Origin: Camarhynchus parvulus
Lineage: Eukaryota; Chordata; Aves; Passeriformes; Thraupidae
Direction: 5' to 3'
Assembly (NCBI RefSeq): GCF_901933205.1
Contig: NC_044582.1
Span: 19,195,820 to 19,259,819, forward strand
Length of the DNA stretch: 64,000 bases
Shown here: piece after piece, positions 9,839 through 22,510 of the stretch
Layout: each line of letters starts with the position of its first letter
Numbering within the stretch: the first letter of the stretch is position 1
Program-made: the position numbers and the translations under genes
The notes under the pieces: generated by a model
What the model saw: only the letters and a program-made list of their open reading frames with translations
What the model was told of the DNA's origin: nothing
The model's database searches: none

Positions 9839-12644
9839 TCTGGCAGTTTGAGGCTTTGCAGGAACTTCACAGATTCTCTTCTGGGCAGGGCACTGAGCCC
9901 TGACCTGCTGGAGGCAGCTCTGCTGGGTTTCCCTGTGGGATGCTGGAGCTCAGGGATCCCCCCTGCTCCAGGGACAGGGATGGTGCTGGGAGCTGTGATC
10001 CTGAGGGGAGTGGATTGAAACAAAGCATTTCTGAGCAGCAATTACAGTGCTTTTGGGAGTTGTTGCTTTTGGGAGCTGTTCAGTACAAAGTGCCCATTCC
10101 TGGGGGGGTCTGCAGGCTGGGTGCATGGCCTTGGCAGTGTTGCATTAATGACTGGATTCCATCTTAAACTGATTCCCAGCCCAAAGATTCCGTGATTCCC
10201 CGGAAGCACTGGTTTAATAAAGTTCTGCTTCGTGGAAATCCTTCAGGAGTGAGATCTGTGAATCCCAGTTTGGGAGGGCTCATTGCACGCTGGGAAACCG
10301 AAGGTTTGGGGGAATAATTGGATTTCACTCCTGGTTTGCCATCACAGAGGCAAAACCATCCAAGAATAGAGTGGTGCTTTCTGCTTGGGTGAGTGCCCAG
10401 CTCACAGCTCCAGCTTTGCACTGGTTTCCCTTCTGCTGCGTCCTCTGCACTGCAAAACTGGGATACAGGGAAAGAAGCTTCCAAGCTGTCTTCTTAAGTG
10501 AACTCAGGGACACTTTTATTTTTAGATTAGCAAAATGGGTTAATTCTAAGAGTTGCTAATTGCTCAGTAGCTTTTATTGATAATTTTTAAATTTCTCAAC
10601 TGTTTTGACTACCAGGCTTTTCCATTCCTCTGCTGTTTGAAATGATTTTAGAAGATATCTACTTAGGTGATTATTATGAGCTAATAGATATTATGAACTA
10701 GTCACAATTCAGATTTCAAGGCTTGCAGATGGAATTTGAATGAAGCGATGAAAGATTTCTACCGTGTAAGGATAATTTCAAGGAGAGGGAAGAAAAAACC
10801 TAAACCCATCAAATGAGATATTAATTGCAAATTATTAACTCAGATTTAATCAAAAAGGATTTTTTTAATATAGGAAGTAGAAAGTATATTAATCTAGTTT
10901 TTAAAACTGTCTTATGGAAATGAATACAGAAATATGTTCTCAATGGGAAATTGTAATATTTCAAGAATACTGTGTTGAGAGAGTAATGAGTACATTAGGA
11001 AAGAATAATTGCATATTTTAAAGGAATTATCCAACTAATCATGAAATTCCTGTTGGAAAGAGTGATTAGGAAATGTTTGGATTTATTTAAGTACAGAAAT
11101 TGCAAATTGACAGCAAAGGTCAGAACCCCCTGTAATGAGGAATATTTGAATATTTGACTGATGGGTGACCCTTAGGATTCCATAAATAACTTTTAGGAGT
11201 TCTGGTGTTTAAAGCTGGGAAGGGAAGAACATTTCCTTCTGGGTGGCACAGCCTGGGAGCTGAACTGGAAAGGTGAGGGAGGGATGAACTGGCAATTTCC
11301 TGGGAAAATGTCAGTGCCCAGCCCGGGCTGAGCCTGCCTGGCTGTGCTGTTCCTGTTTCCAGCTCAGATCCCTATTTCCAGCTCAGATCCTGTTTTCATG
11401 TGCAATTACCTCCTCTGGGATGGAGATAATGTTCAGCCCTGATTGCAGTGGAGGGCCTGGCACAGTTCTGCTCCCCTGGCACAGAACCAGGGCTCTCCTG
11501 GAGCTCTCAGGGCAGATGCTCCAAAACCTTTCATGGAGCTCTGCTGGAATTTGGGGAAATTATCTGTGATTTTCTGCCCTAATGGCTTAATTGCCTGCTG
11601 GTGGGTGCTGTGATGGGCAGGTAAATAACCTGCAATTTTTCTTCAATAGCTATTTTTAGAACAGGTTCTCTGTGTGTTGTGTGTATGTTTCCCTTGTACA
11701 TGGTTCATCTGCAGGAAACATTCCTGTGCTTTTCCCTCTGCCATGCTGTGGGACTGGAAATGAGGGGTTTAAACACTGGGGTCAGGCCAACTGAAAGAAA
11801 AGGAGGTGCAAAAATAGGCAGGGGGAGAAAAGGGGTCACACCCCATTGAGTAAAAGAGTATTGATTTTTAATTCAATTTTTTGTGTGAACTTTGGCTGTT
11901 TCTCCATGAGTGGATCACTCAGGAGAGGATCAGAAGATGGAATTCAGGAGTGTCCATCCACAGTGCCCATAGAATAGATTTTCCTGCACAGTTTGGCCCC
12001 AGGACCAAGCTGCAGGTGTAGTTCAGAATTCCCAGGAGCTGGTTGAGATCACACTCACCTGGCTCTTACCCATAGCTTTCATACGGCCCAAACCAACCCA
12101 TTTTTTAGCACTTTTGGAATGAAGATTCTAATTCAATTTCCTCCTCAAGAAGTCGAGACGGTGTTCACCAGAACTGCGCACCAGCCTGTGAAAGGACAGC
12201 TCACGATGCTGAGGAGATTGAGCAGATTTAGCTGTGCAGGGCATTACTTGGGGTTTTAGGAAGCATTGTCCTCACCTGCCTGTCTCACACAAAATTCCAC
12301 TCCCTCTCTGCTGGGCACAGAGCCCTTGAGGGAATTTCCAGTGATTGAGGTTGTGGAAGGGAATCCTGTCTCCAGCTGGCACTTTGTGTCCCCTAGGAGG
12401 GGTTTATTGTTTCTCCTGTGACCTGCAGAGCCCATCCAGGCTGCTTTGCCACCCTGGGCTGTGGGGGTGGCCCTGGGGCATCAGCACAGGGATTGTCATG
12501 GTCACTGTCCCCCGTGGTTGTTGGAGGTGACATCCAAGCTCAGGTGGCTTCTTTAAGCCTTTGTGTTTGCAGGATTTTTTGGGAGTTCACTGAACACCTT
12601 TCCCTCCTGTGCTCTGATGGAATTTTAGCTTGGATGGAGCTCTT

Positions 12645-12738
12645 AGCACCCTGGGGCAGTGGAAGGGGTCCCTGCCATGGCAGGGGTGGGATGGGATGAG
12701 ATTTAAGGTCCTTCCAACCCAACCCATTCCATGGCTCT
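12645..12738 (+). mobile_element. CR1 LINE 3' end fragment
   Basis: Contains AGCACCCTGGGGCAGTGGAA, GGGTCCCTGCCATGGCAGGG, then GATTTAAGGTCCTTCCAACC and CCATTCCATGG. This is the sense direction of the 3' terminal segment. Only about 95 bp survive. Confidence 0.85.
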
Positions 12739-15700
12739 CTGCCCTGGGCTTTGCTCATCCCCAGAACTGAATAAATTCAGTGCCAGGCCTGAGTTTGCCC
12801 ACATAGCATCACGTCATGGCTCTCATTTCATTCCAGGCTGGAATCTGAGCTCTCTTCCCAAAGTGAATTATTCAGCAGAGTCTCCTGGAGCTCAGCAGGG
12901 TGTGCTGCTCTGTGCTCAGTGCTCTCATGTGAGAAATGCCGTGGCATTGTGGAATAGGCAAGGCAGGGAGAAATCCTTTGATCAGGCAGCTTTGTTGCTG
13001 GGAAAAGAGAGCACAGTAAATGCAGAGTAAAAGAACTTTTTTCCCCCTAAAAATTGGCTATCTTTCCAGATAAATTTAAATAATTCATGGCAGTTTACTG
13101 CAGATTTTAATTTAGAACTAATTAGAAGCACTGGTTCATCACATGTGCTCTACCTCAGAACAGTTTCACCTTCTTTATGAGATATTTTTATATGGTTATT
13201 TTTGGCCTGTAATTAATGTGGATTTAAAAAATATTCGCTTTAATATTCTCTGGGTAAAGCTTAAAAAAAAGGGGTGGTTTTGTTTTCCCCGGGGACTGAG
13301 TGCTCTGAATCAGAAGCAGCATCCACTGGTGAAAGGTTAAAGCCTTTAAAGCTGTTCCTGGGAACCTCTGGGATACCTCTGCAGTCTCCAAGTGTCTATT
13401 TCTGTGCTGGCCCCTTGTGACAGGAATTAGAGCAGGCTGAGTTAATAACCTCCCTGAGCAGCCTCCTCTGCTGAGCAGCACATCCTGACACATTTTTATC
13501 AGCCAAGCAACGCTTCAGCCTGCTTTGTTTGCACCTCCTTGTCCTGTCTCAAACACCACCATGGCTCCCATGGCCTGGATTGTCCCTGCAGCCCCTGGAA
13601 CCCCTGATTTTGGGGCTGGGAGGTGCCCAGGGGCTGCTCTGGGGGCGCTGGCTGTGCCCTGGCTCCTCAGTGCTGGGAGCTGGGCTCTGCTCTGAGTCCC
13701 CAGAGGGAACAGCTCAAACACTGCCAGGGAAGTGTGGGTTGGTCAATAGCAAACATTTCTTCATGGAAAACGTTGGCAAGCCCTGGCCCAGCTGCCCAGG
13801 GTGATGTGCAGTCCCTGTCTGTGTGTGGCACGTGGGGACAGGGGCAGGGGTGGCCGTGGCAGGGCTGGGGATGGTTGGACTCTGTGAGCTCAGAGGGCTT
13901 TTCCAGCTTTTCCAGCCTTCCAACCTCCCTGGCGTTTGGTGTAGCTGGTTTTATTGCTAGGTGCTGCCTGGGAGTCCAACTTAAAGCCTGAACTTTAACT
14001 TCTCCTGAATTCTGATAAACGCGTGTTGTGTATTTATTCATTTAAATGTTTATTTAGCTTAGCACTCTTGGTAGCACAGGCTGAGCTCTGGTCTCCAGGT
14101 CTTTATTGTCCTTACAAAAATCATGTTCACTCAGTCAAAAAAAGGAGAATTGTGTTGGACAGAATTTGCATCTCAAATCAAAGAGCGAGGGATAAAAAGG
14201 GAGCCTGTTCCGTCACCCTGTTCCATTGCTGTCCCTGTGCAGTAGGAGACCTTTCCCCAGTGTTTAACAGTAATTTCAGTATAAAACTCGGGCTCTGTGC
14301 TGGATGTGCTGTCTGGGTGCAGGAGCCTTTGGATCCTTGGATAAAAGCAGAATTCCTTCAAGGTGCATTTTCCCCTGTGTGAGACTGGTGCCACTGAACA
14401 ACAATAATCCACTTTCATGGCCAGCAGCAGAACAATGGAATTGTTCCATTAAGTTTAGTCGAGCGTAAGAACTCCTGCTAATAAATTAGAAAAAGAAAAC
14501 AAAAAGGCTCCTGTGGAGGATGTCCAGTGGAGCCAAGGCCAGCCTGCCTGAGATTCTTGTGGCCTGTGAGCTGTGGGGCTTCAGGGCGAGCTTTTTAGTT
14601 AAACTCTGAAGTCTGGGCTGAAAATGAAAAAGATTTGAACATCATCCTGGGTTTTTATTAAGAGATGGCAGAAACCTCTCCTGAGCACTAACCACAGGAT
14701 GACACTTGATGGAATAATCCATTTATCCAACATTCCCTGGGTAAGGAAACATTTCCAACCTGGAACTTCAGACAGCAGAATCAAAGGCCAGAGGAGCTTT
14801 GTAGGGTTTATGGATTTAGCAAGATCACACCTGGGGAGATTCTCTGTGACTCACCCAGTGTCACCTTGGTTTGTATCACCTACCCCTCAATGGCCAACTC
14901 ACCCGTGCAGCTCCAACCTTTGGATCACACAACCTCACACCTGCTGTGGTGTCTTTCCTCCTCTCTGCTCATCATGCACTGATCCAGGTACCTCTTAATG
15001 TATAGATTCTGTAGGGAACTACAGACATGTTAGGAGGAAATGATAAAGAAAAGCAGAATCAGGGAAAATATAGGGGAGCCCTGTCCTGTCCCTCAGCTGG
15101 GTGGCTCAGGTAGAAAATGTTCATCGGGTTCTGTAACAAAGCAGCCATTCCAAAGGAGGAGCACTTAATGGATTGGGGGGTTTGGAATTTTCCCCCCTTA
15201 TTTCCAGTTCTCTCATCTGTGTTTGATTGGGAAAAGTGCCTTGAAAAAGTGGAGCTCCATAACTTGGATTGGATTGCTCATCCTCTAGCAAAGACTCTGC
15301 AGCTCCCCAGGGGCCTGGACCAATAAATAGAGAAGGATTAACACCAGCTTGTGTGGCTACCAAGAAGTCAAAGCATTACTTAAAGCAGTAAAAAGGATGT
15401 GAAGATTTAATGCTGCTGTGCAGGGCCCTAAATAACAGCAAATTAACTCATAAAACATGTCAGGCCTTGGTCCCTCAGCCCCTCCATCCGTGTGGAGCCG
15501 CCCCTGGAGCCAGGCCCTGGGACGTGGCTGGAGGAGCTGCTCAGAGGTGCAGAGTGTTTGTAGGAGACTTATGTAAGGCAGAGATGGAGGCACTGTAAAG
15601 AACTTACTCCTTTTTTTTACTTTTTAGATTTTTTTAATGACCTTACTGTACATGGAAGTGTCTGTTCTCTGAGAGGAAGATTTTTACATAGGGACTGGGA

Positions 15701-16179
15701 GAAGGAAGGAGCAGGAAAGCCCTTGCTGCTGTCAGCCTGAGGTTTGTTACATAAATCCAGCTCCTGGGGCGGCTGTTAAACACCTCACTGATGGCTGTGG
15801 CTGCTCCTGCAGGAGCTCTTTAGGGTGTTGGGGAACTTTCACTGCAGTGAAGGTTTTCTAAGGTATTTCCAGGCTCTGGGCAGCACCACTGCAGCCTGGC
15901 TGCTCTTTCCCTCTCCTCGCTGCCCTGGTGCTGTCTGGGGGCTGCAGTGACCTCACAAGAGTTTCATGGGCACATTTCTGGGGGTGTTTTCCCAGTATTT
16001 TAGTGGCTCTCTGTGGGACAGTAGGAGAAGGGATGCTGTTGGCTTTATCTTCTTTTGTGACCCACCCTGATCCTTTGGCTCCAGTCCCTGTGCTCAGTGT
16101 GGCTCCAAACCCTCACTCGGGAGCCTCTGGAGCAGGGGGATCCCACCCTCATCTCCAGCAGGGACTGGAATGTTTCTGG
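12739..16179. other. unique non-coding DNA, no gene seen
   Basis: Mixed GC content with no repeat above a few units and no recognisable protein. The overlapping open frames around 13.5-14.0 kb, on both strands, reflect GC-rich composition without any domain. Confidence 0.55.
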
Positions 16180-16337
16180 AACCTACTGGGGCTGCCCCTG
16201 GATCCCTGGAGGTGTCCCAGGCCAGGCTGGACAGGGCTGGGAGCACCTGGGACAGTGAAGGTGTCCCTGCCATGGCAGGGGTGGCCCTGGGTGGGCTCCA
16301 AGGTCCCTCCAACCCAAACCATCCTGGCATTCTGTGG
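16180..16337 (+). mobile_element. CR1 LINE 3' end fragment
   Basis: Contains GGGGCTGCCCCTGGATCCCT, CCAGGCCAGGCTGGACAGGG, GAGCACCTGGGACAGTGAAG, GTCCCTGCCATGGCAGGGGT and CCCTCCAACCCAAACCATCC, ending near ATTCTGTGG. It is the sense orientation, truncated on the 5' side. Confidence 0.9.
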
Positions 16338-17659
16338 TTTTCTCAGTCGCAGACCAGGGCTGAGAGGTGTTTTTATTTCTGTTGTGCTGAGCGGTGAGGC
16401 CCGCAGGAGGAGGTGCAGCTGCAGCCACCAGGAGCTTGGCTGGGCCCCGGCAGTGCCAGGCTGGCTCTGGGCTGGGATGGCCATGCCAGGCAGCCCTGCA
16501 AGGACAGGGCAGCACTCAGTTATCCCTCCTGAGCCCCAGTGATCCAGGGAACCCTGCTCTGGGGGGGCTGATGTGGATGTCATTCCCAAGCTGCGAGTTG
16601 TTTGGTGTGCACCTCAGTGCCCTGCTCTGCAGATCCAGCGCCAGGAGGCTGTTTGTGCTCCACCTCAGAGAAGCTGGTTCACCTGGGTAATCAGATTATT
16701 AATTCCCTACCAACTGGAGGTTATTTTGTTCAGCCAGCTGTGGCCACTTGTGTGAACTCATTCTCTTGTCTGGGAATGTGAACGCTCTCCTCTCGTTAAA
16801 TAATCCTAAAACATTTTTGTGGTGATCAGTTTTATTTAGGGCCAAAGGAACACTTCACAGACACTGTGAGTTCATGATTTCCAGTGCTGTGAGTTCATTT
16901 GTGGTTGGGCAGAGAGGCTGTGGAAGCTCTCTGTCGCATCCTGAGCTGGTTTATTTGCTGTTGGAGCACAGAGATGGGCTGGGTGACCTCCTGGCAGACC
17001 TTCCATCTCCTGCATGGGGACGGGTTTGTCCCAGACCATCCCAACTCAGAGTCCTGAGGATGAAGGCAGTCAAGCTTTCATGGCACTCCCGAGTTTGCTC
17101 AAGGCTCCCTCTTTAAAATTCTGGAGCTTTGCTGTTTTTCTCCATGGGATGTCAGATCCTATTAATGTTGTATCTGAGCATCTTATTAAGGCAGAAATTC
17201 CCTAATGTGTGTGTGGCACCAGAGCTGTCCTCACAGCACCCTGGCAGGGCGCTGCTGGGGCAGCTGGCACAACTGCAGTGGCAAGGGTTGATGGCAAAAG
17301 GGGTTGGGGGGCATTTTTCCCTCTTTGGAGGTTCTGGATTTGTGAACTCCTTCAGCCTCGGAGGTCCTTGCCTGTCTCCAGCTCTGCCCTGAGCAGCTCA
17401 GGGGGGGCACTGGGGTTGTCCAGTGCCTGCTGAGGGCACAGGGCACTGTGCATTTGTGCATTTCCCTGGATTTCCCCAAGGCCAGAGGTGTGAGCAGGCT
17501 CCTGGCCACGCTGCTGGCACAGTCCCTGGCAGCAGCAGGCCTGCAGCTCCTGCTTGGGGGCATCTGGAGGGGTTTCTGCCCTGCCACAGGCAATTCCCAA
17601 TAGCAATGTGCTTCCTGTCCCATCCCTTCTGCTCCCTGGGGCTTTGAGCTGAATGGAAA

Positions 17660-18035
17660 GAAGGATAAATTATTTAAAAATTGAAGAAGTTTATCTATGA
17701 CATTTAATTAGTGTAGAGGGACTTCTCCTGCTCCATGAAATTCCCAGTGCAGCATAAGCATATCCAGGGCTCATGGATGATGGGCTGATCCATCAGCTCA
17801 CAGCCTCTTTCCCATTACCACCAGTTTATCCTCAGATCTGGCAAAGGCCATTCATAAATTCATTTGAGAGGAGTGTTGTTTGGAGCTGCTATTATCCAGT
17901 GTAATTCCACAGCTCCAAATCAAGCTGTGATAACAGCTCCCTATCTGACAGGCCAAGCTTTTCAATCACACTTTATCACCAGTGCAGATGTCTGTAAAGG
18001 AACAGGTTTTTCTCAGAAACAATAGAGATAAGCAA
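17660..18035. promoter_or_regulatory. GATA-motif cluster, candidate enhancer
   Basis: GATAA or its complement TTATC occurs at 17664, 17691, 17826, 17892, 17939, 17983 and 18027, with CTATCT at 17952. About 0.7 would be expected by chance in 375 bp at even base use. The site at 17939 lies inside a small inverted repeat, AGCTGTGATAACAGCT. The region is not repetitive. This is a motif observation; binding or conservation is not shown. Confidence 0.3.
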
Positions 18036-19539
18036 AGGTGGCTGAGGAGTAATTTAGAGAGGGAAGAGCCTGGGAGACGTTTCCATTTCAGTATCTGGAG
18101 CAAGGAAAAGCACCAAACCCCTCGAATTAGCAATGGCTCTGAGAATTCAGTGAGATGATTTTCAACCCTTGGTTGTTTGCTCCAAAGAGGAATAAAGGAA
18201 TTAATGCTCTGCCAGGCCCACAGGGCCTTGCAGAGGGCCCTGCTGCAAGGCTTGGGGAAGGGGAAATCTCAGTTTTCCATTCTGGAGACAGGGATGCTCC
18301 AGGGAAAGCAGAACGTGGTCTCCAAAAGCACAGAGGGGTTCCATTACCCTGGGCTGCAGTCTCTGACCTGCACTGCCCCTCCTGCCCCAGCTGCTCCCTT
18401 GGCAGCTTTTGCTTCCCATTTTCTCCACGTCCATGGAGCTCTGTGGGTGCTGAAGCTGGCAAGGGAAATAAATAGAAATAAATCCCCCCTTATTTTGTTC
18501 AGCTAGAAAAGCAACTTTGAACAGAGCCAGATCTTTAAACAGACATGAAACACTTTCTGAGGCCTTTATTTGAAATCTTGAACTAGAGGTTGAAATAATG
18601 CAGGATTTTTTATTGCTCCAATTAATGCTGTTGGTAGGCTGAGCCCTGTGTTTTCAGTGTGAATTTCAATTCTCCTGGGGAGCCTGTTTCAGTGAAGCTG
18701 GAACTGCATCCTGGGGCTCTTCCTGTGCCCCTGGGGCTCCTCAGTTTGGATGTGGCTGTGGTGTTCAGGCTTTTGTGATGGATCATTGTGCAGCAAGAAC
18801 CTTTATTGGGTCTGTATTTAAATCTGGCCTTGTGGGAGCCTGAGGTTGTGCTTGGAGCCCAAAGAGCCACTCAGGAAATCGTCTCTGTTGCTGAAAAGTG
18901 AACCCAGCCCTGTTTTTTGTTGTTTACTGGGGTCTGAGGACCAGTTTAGCTCCAGCTACAGTGTCTGAGAATTACAGTGTGGTAGGGTTGTCTTCTTAGA
19001 GAAGGAAAAAATACAATTGAAATGTATGAATCTGTTGGGAGAGGAAGCCCTGGATTTTCTCTAATAGAGCACAGGAATTCCCATAGCTGTGTCAGAAAAG
19101 GAGGGAACAGGACATTGTCCAGGGCTCAGTGGTGGGAGCTGCTGGGGCTTTCCCAGGAATCTGAATTCAGGCCTGGTTTCCAGGGAAAAAGTGGGGAAAC
19201 TGCCAAACTTTTGACAACTGAATGTACAGTGCTCAATACTTCAAGATTCTTGGGTCACTAAAATGTCTCTAATGGGAAATGAGGAGTGAAGCAGGTCCTG
19301 GAGGTGAGAGAAATGGGATTTATGCCTCAGGAGGGTGAGTCAGCAGGGCTGAGGTGTGAACACATCCCAATAGTGCCCATCAAAGCACTGCCCAGGCCTT
19401 GGATTCATTAATAAGAAAAGCAAAAAACTATAAATCACATCCTGGAGAAAGTAAAAGCAGAATTGGTTCCAGAGCCTGGATCAGAGTAGCATTGCCAGGT
19501 TACCTGTTTAACAAAAGAGGTGGTTTCGTGGCAAATGTG

Positions 19540-19830
19540 TATTTGCACAGAATCACTTCAAAGTGCTTTTGAGAAGAAATTTAACTTCTGTATAATTTAA
19601 ACAGGCAGCTTTTCTTGGATTTAAATAGGAATTGAATAATGCCACGGGCACTTCTGTATTCATACATGATTTAAGAATTATTAGGATGGATTAACACCTT
19701 TACAAATACTGGTAAGAGGTGCCCAAATCACGAGAGCAATCATCACTGGCACGCAGAGCTCGGTAATTGATTTCTAATTATTGATCAGAGCAGAGCTCCT
19801 TTTATACAGTAGCAACAAATGTTAGAGGAT
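19540..19830. promoter_or_regulatory. homeodomain-motif-rich AT segment, candidate conserved element
   Basis: Non-repetitive AT-rich DNA with GGTAATTGATTTCTAATTAT and TTGATCAGAGCAGAGC near 19760-19795, plus ATTAAC and TTTAATT-type motifs. Clusters of TAATT cores are common in developmental enhancers but also in any AT-rich DNA, so this is only a pointer. Confidence 0.2.
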
Positions 19831-20715
19831 AATTTCTATTTAGAGGATAATTATTACCCAAACCAGGTGCTGGTCTGTTTAGAAATATAATTTGTTTAAG
19901 CCCCTTTGTTCTTTACAGAATGGAGAATATTTTGCAGTGCTTGAATGTGGCCTTGTCTCGATCAGAACCAGCAGCTGTTGCTTTGCCAGCATTTCAAAAA
20001 ATACAGGAAAAGGCCCAGCAAAACAGGGCTGAGCTTGGGACGAATTGAATGTCCAGGCCCTGGTTCTGTGCACTGCTGAACCTCCTGCTGCTTTCGTGTG
20101 GCTGAACAGTGGTGTCTGCAATGGTGGTGGTTTTCATCAGGTAATTTTGGGGGGGATGCTGTGTGCTCACCTGACCTGATGGCTGCAGTCTATCAGGCTG
20201 TTTGGGGTTGGGTTTTGGCTCACTTTTAGCAGGAATTGCAGCCCAGGAGGGCAGGATCTGTCCTCTCCCTGTTCCCCAGGCTGTGTTGTGCTCATGGGGA
20301 GCAGCCTGGGTCACCCAGCAGGGTGGGCAGAGCCAGTTCCATCCTGCTCTCCCCATTCAGAGAGGCCTGGCACAGCAGAACGAGGATTCTGGAATGGTTT
20401 TTCTCCAATGTTGTGCTCGCTGTCTGAAAAATAACATTGCCTTGCTGCAGGCAGGTTGTGGTGCTGAGGAACGGCAGAAACGTTTGATCCTTTCCATGAA
20501 GGACAGAGCTGGGAGGGAGGGCAAGAGGAAAGGGGAAATTCCTGTGGTGGGGATCGAGATGAGCTGGGAGAGAAGGGAAAACAGGATCGGTCTGGGAGCT
20601 GCTGGAGCTCCAAGTGAGCTGAGAGTGGAGGTGCTGGAGTGCAGGAGCCCCTCTGGGAGCCGATGGGGATGACCGGGGGCATCCCGGGGGCTCCCGCACC
20701 TCCCAACCCTGCCGG

Positions 20716-21030
20716 GGATTGGGGACAGGGATCATACCGGAGCAGGGGAGGAATTCTCCGGGACCGGGGCAGGAATCGTCCCGGGGAGCGGGGCAGGGAT
20801 TGTCCCGGAGCGAGGCAGGAATTCTCGGAGGAATTGTCCCGTATTCGGGGAGGAATTCTCCGGAACCAGGGGAGGGATTGTCCCGGAGCAGGGGAGGAAT
20901 TCTTTCTCCCGGGGAGTGGGGCAGGAATTGTCTCGGAACGGGGGTAGGAATTGTCCTGGGGAGTGGAGCAGGAATTCTCCCCGAGCGGGGGAGGAATTGT
21001 CGGAGGAATTCTTTCTCCCGGAGCGGGGCT
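20716..21030. repeat. GC-rich minisatellite, unit about 23-26 bp
   Basis: Variable units such as GGAGCGGGGCAGGAATTGTC plus CCG, alternating GAATTCTCC and GAATTGTCC forms, with TTTCTCC insertions. About a dozen copies. It underlies most of a 220-codon minus-strand open frame, which is therefore not credited as a gene. Confidence 0.88.
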
Positions 21031-21344
21031 CCCAGCTGGCCGGGGGAGGGAGGTGCTGCCGCATCGCCATCTGCTCGGGAGGTGGCAGAGAACAGAGAGG
21101 GCTTTTTCCCTGAGCTATTTCGGGAAAGGGAAAAAGGGAATTCGTGTGTTTCTGTGTCAGAGTTTGCAGCTTTCGGTAATCACGGCAAAACCCCCTGGAA
21201 CAGCTGAGGAGGTTCTCGTGCAATGGGAAATAATTATTGCAGTCAATTCTTCTGAAGGCTATTGTAGCAGTGTTTGCTTTTCTTGCAGAGCAAGGCTCTG
21301 TTATGGATAAAGAGTTAACAGTCGATTCTGGGCTCCCATACCGA

Positions 21345-21366
21345 AAATTTATTATTATTATTATTA
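21345..21366. repeat. (ATT)n microsatellite
   Basis: Seven ATT units in a row after GAAAATTT. Short and unremarkable. Confidence 0.85.
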
Positions 21367-21523
21367 CTCCATTGAATTGGAATTGTTGAGCCACAACATA
21401 AAGGAAATAGGAAGCAATCAGTCAGTGCTGCTACAGGCAAAGGCAGCCAGGGCTGCAGAGAGGGAAGGGCTCGTCCTGCCAGCCCTGGGAGGGGCAGCAG
21501 AGGGGGAACCTTCGCCAGAACTG

Positions 21524-21790
21524 CAGGGACAGGACGTGGGCTATGGGTTCAAACTGAAAATGGGAGATTTAGGTTGGATATTAGGGATCAGTCCTTCCCT
21601 GGCAGGGTGGGCAGCCCTGGCACAGGTGCCCAGAGCAGCTGGGGCTGCCCCTGGATCCCTGGCAGTGCCCAAGGCCAGGCTGGACATTGGGGCTGGGAGC
21701 AGCCTGGGACAGTGGGAGGTGTCCCTGCCATAGCAGGGGTGGAACAAATCATCTTTCAGGTCCCTTCTGATCCAAACACAGTCACAGAAG
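21524..21790 (+). mobile_element. CR1 LINE 3' end, longer copy
   Basis: Begins near AGGGACAGGACGTGGGCTAT, then GGGTTCAAACTGAAAATGGG and GATTTAGGTTGGATATTAGG, followed by CCTTCCCTGGCAGGGTGGGC, CCCAGAGCAGCTGGGGCTGC and GTGTCCCTGCCATAGCAGGG. It ends near GATCCAAACACAGTCACAG. Sense orientation, no coding sequence. Confidence 0.9.
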
Positions 21791-22020
21791 TTGTGTCTTT
21801 CCTTCCATGGCCACCAGAGCTGATGGTGACCAATATCTTCCATTAACAAATCACACCCTGTGCTCCTAACCGGGCTGTGAAAGTCAGGTCGCTGAGGCTG
21901 CGGGCAGGGCTGGCAGGGCTCGGTGCCGCTCTGGGTGTCAGTAGGTGTCACCCTGCGGTCGCCGGAGCGCGGCTGGCACCGCGCAGCTCCTGCCGGGCGC
22001 TGCCACACCCGCTCCGGGCT

Positions 22021-22510
22021 GGACCGGGACGAACCGACCGGGTGAACCGGGGTGAACCAGCCCCGAGCTCCGGGGTTAAGCAGCCCGGAGCTTCGGGATG
22101 AATCAGGGTTAACCATCCCGGAGCTCCGGGGTTAGAACCGGCCGAGGTTAGAACCAGCCGGGAGCTCCGGGACGAACCGGGGTTAACTAGCCCAGAGCTC
22201 TGGGATGAACCGGGGTTAACAATCCCGGAGCTCCGGGACAAACCGGGATGAACCGGGGTTAACCAGCCCGGAGCTCCGGGATGAACCGGGTTAACCAGCC
22301 CGGAGCTCCGGGACAAACCGGGATGAACCGGGGTTAACAATCCCGGAGCTCCGGGGTTAGAACAGGCCGAGGTTAGAACCAGCCGGGAGCTCCGGGATGA
22401 ACCGGGGTTAACTAGCCTAGAGCTCTGGGATGAACCAGGGTTAACCATCCCGGAGCTCCGGGACAAACCGGGGTGAACCGACGGGGAGCTCCGGGGTTAG
22501 GCAGCCGGGT
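22021..22510. repeat. GC-rich minisatellite with 14-bp palindromic core and higher-order period
   Basis: Basic unit is about 33 bp, CCCGGAGCTCCGGGATGAAC plus CGGGGTTAACCAG. The core CCCGGAGCTCCGGG is a perfect palindrome, and the linker contains GTTAAC, also palindromic. A compound block with GTTAGAACCGGCCGAGGTTAG occurs at 22131 and, with one change, at 22356. This gives a higher-order period of about 225 bp. The array is CpG-rich. Confidence 0.92.

Larger units (their letters stand above)
9109..12644. other. unique non-coding DNA, AT-rich between 10.5 and 11.1 kb
   Basis: Apart from a small minisatellite and a palindrome listed separately, nothing is recognised. Positions 10540-11160 are AT-rich and non-repetitive with few stop-free stretches, as expected of intergenic or intronic DNA. 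Confidence 0.6.
16338..20640. other. unique non-coding DNA with enhancer-like AT-rich segments
   Basis: No gene recognised. Two segments stand out as possible regulatory DNA: a GATA-motif cluster at 17660-18035 and a homeodomain-motif segment at 19540-19830. Both are listed separately. Confidence 0.55.

Noticed and set aside
15928..16542. 204-codon + open frame
   Set aside because: Includes a CR1 fragment (16180-16337) and has no domain.
20732..21394. 220-codon minus-strand open frame
   Set aside because: Built on the GC minisatellite at 20716-21030.
22021..22510. GGGTTA strings suggesting interstitial telomere repeats
   Set aside because: They are isolated parts of the CCGGGGTTAACC linker, not tandem TTAGGG.
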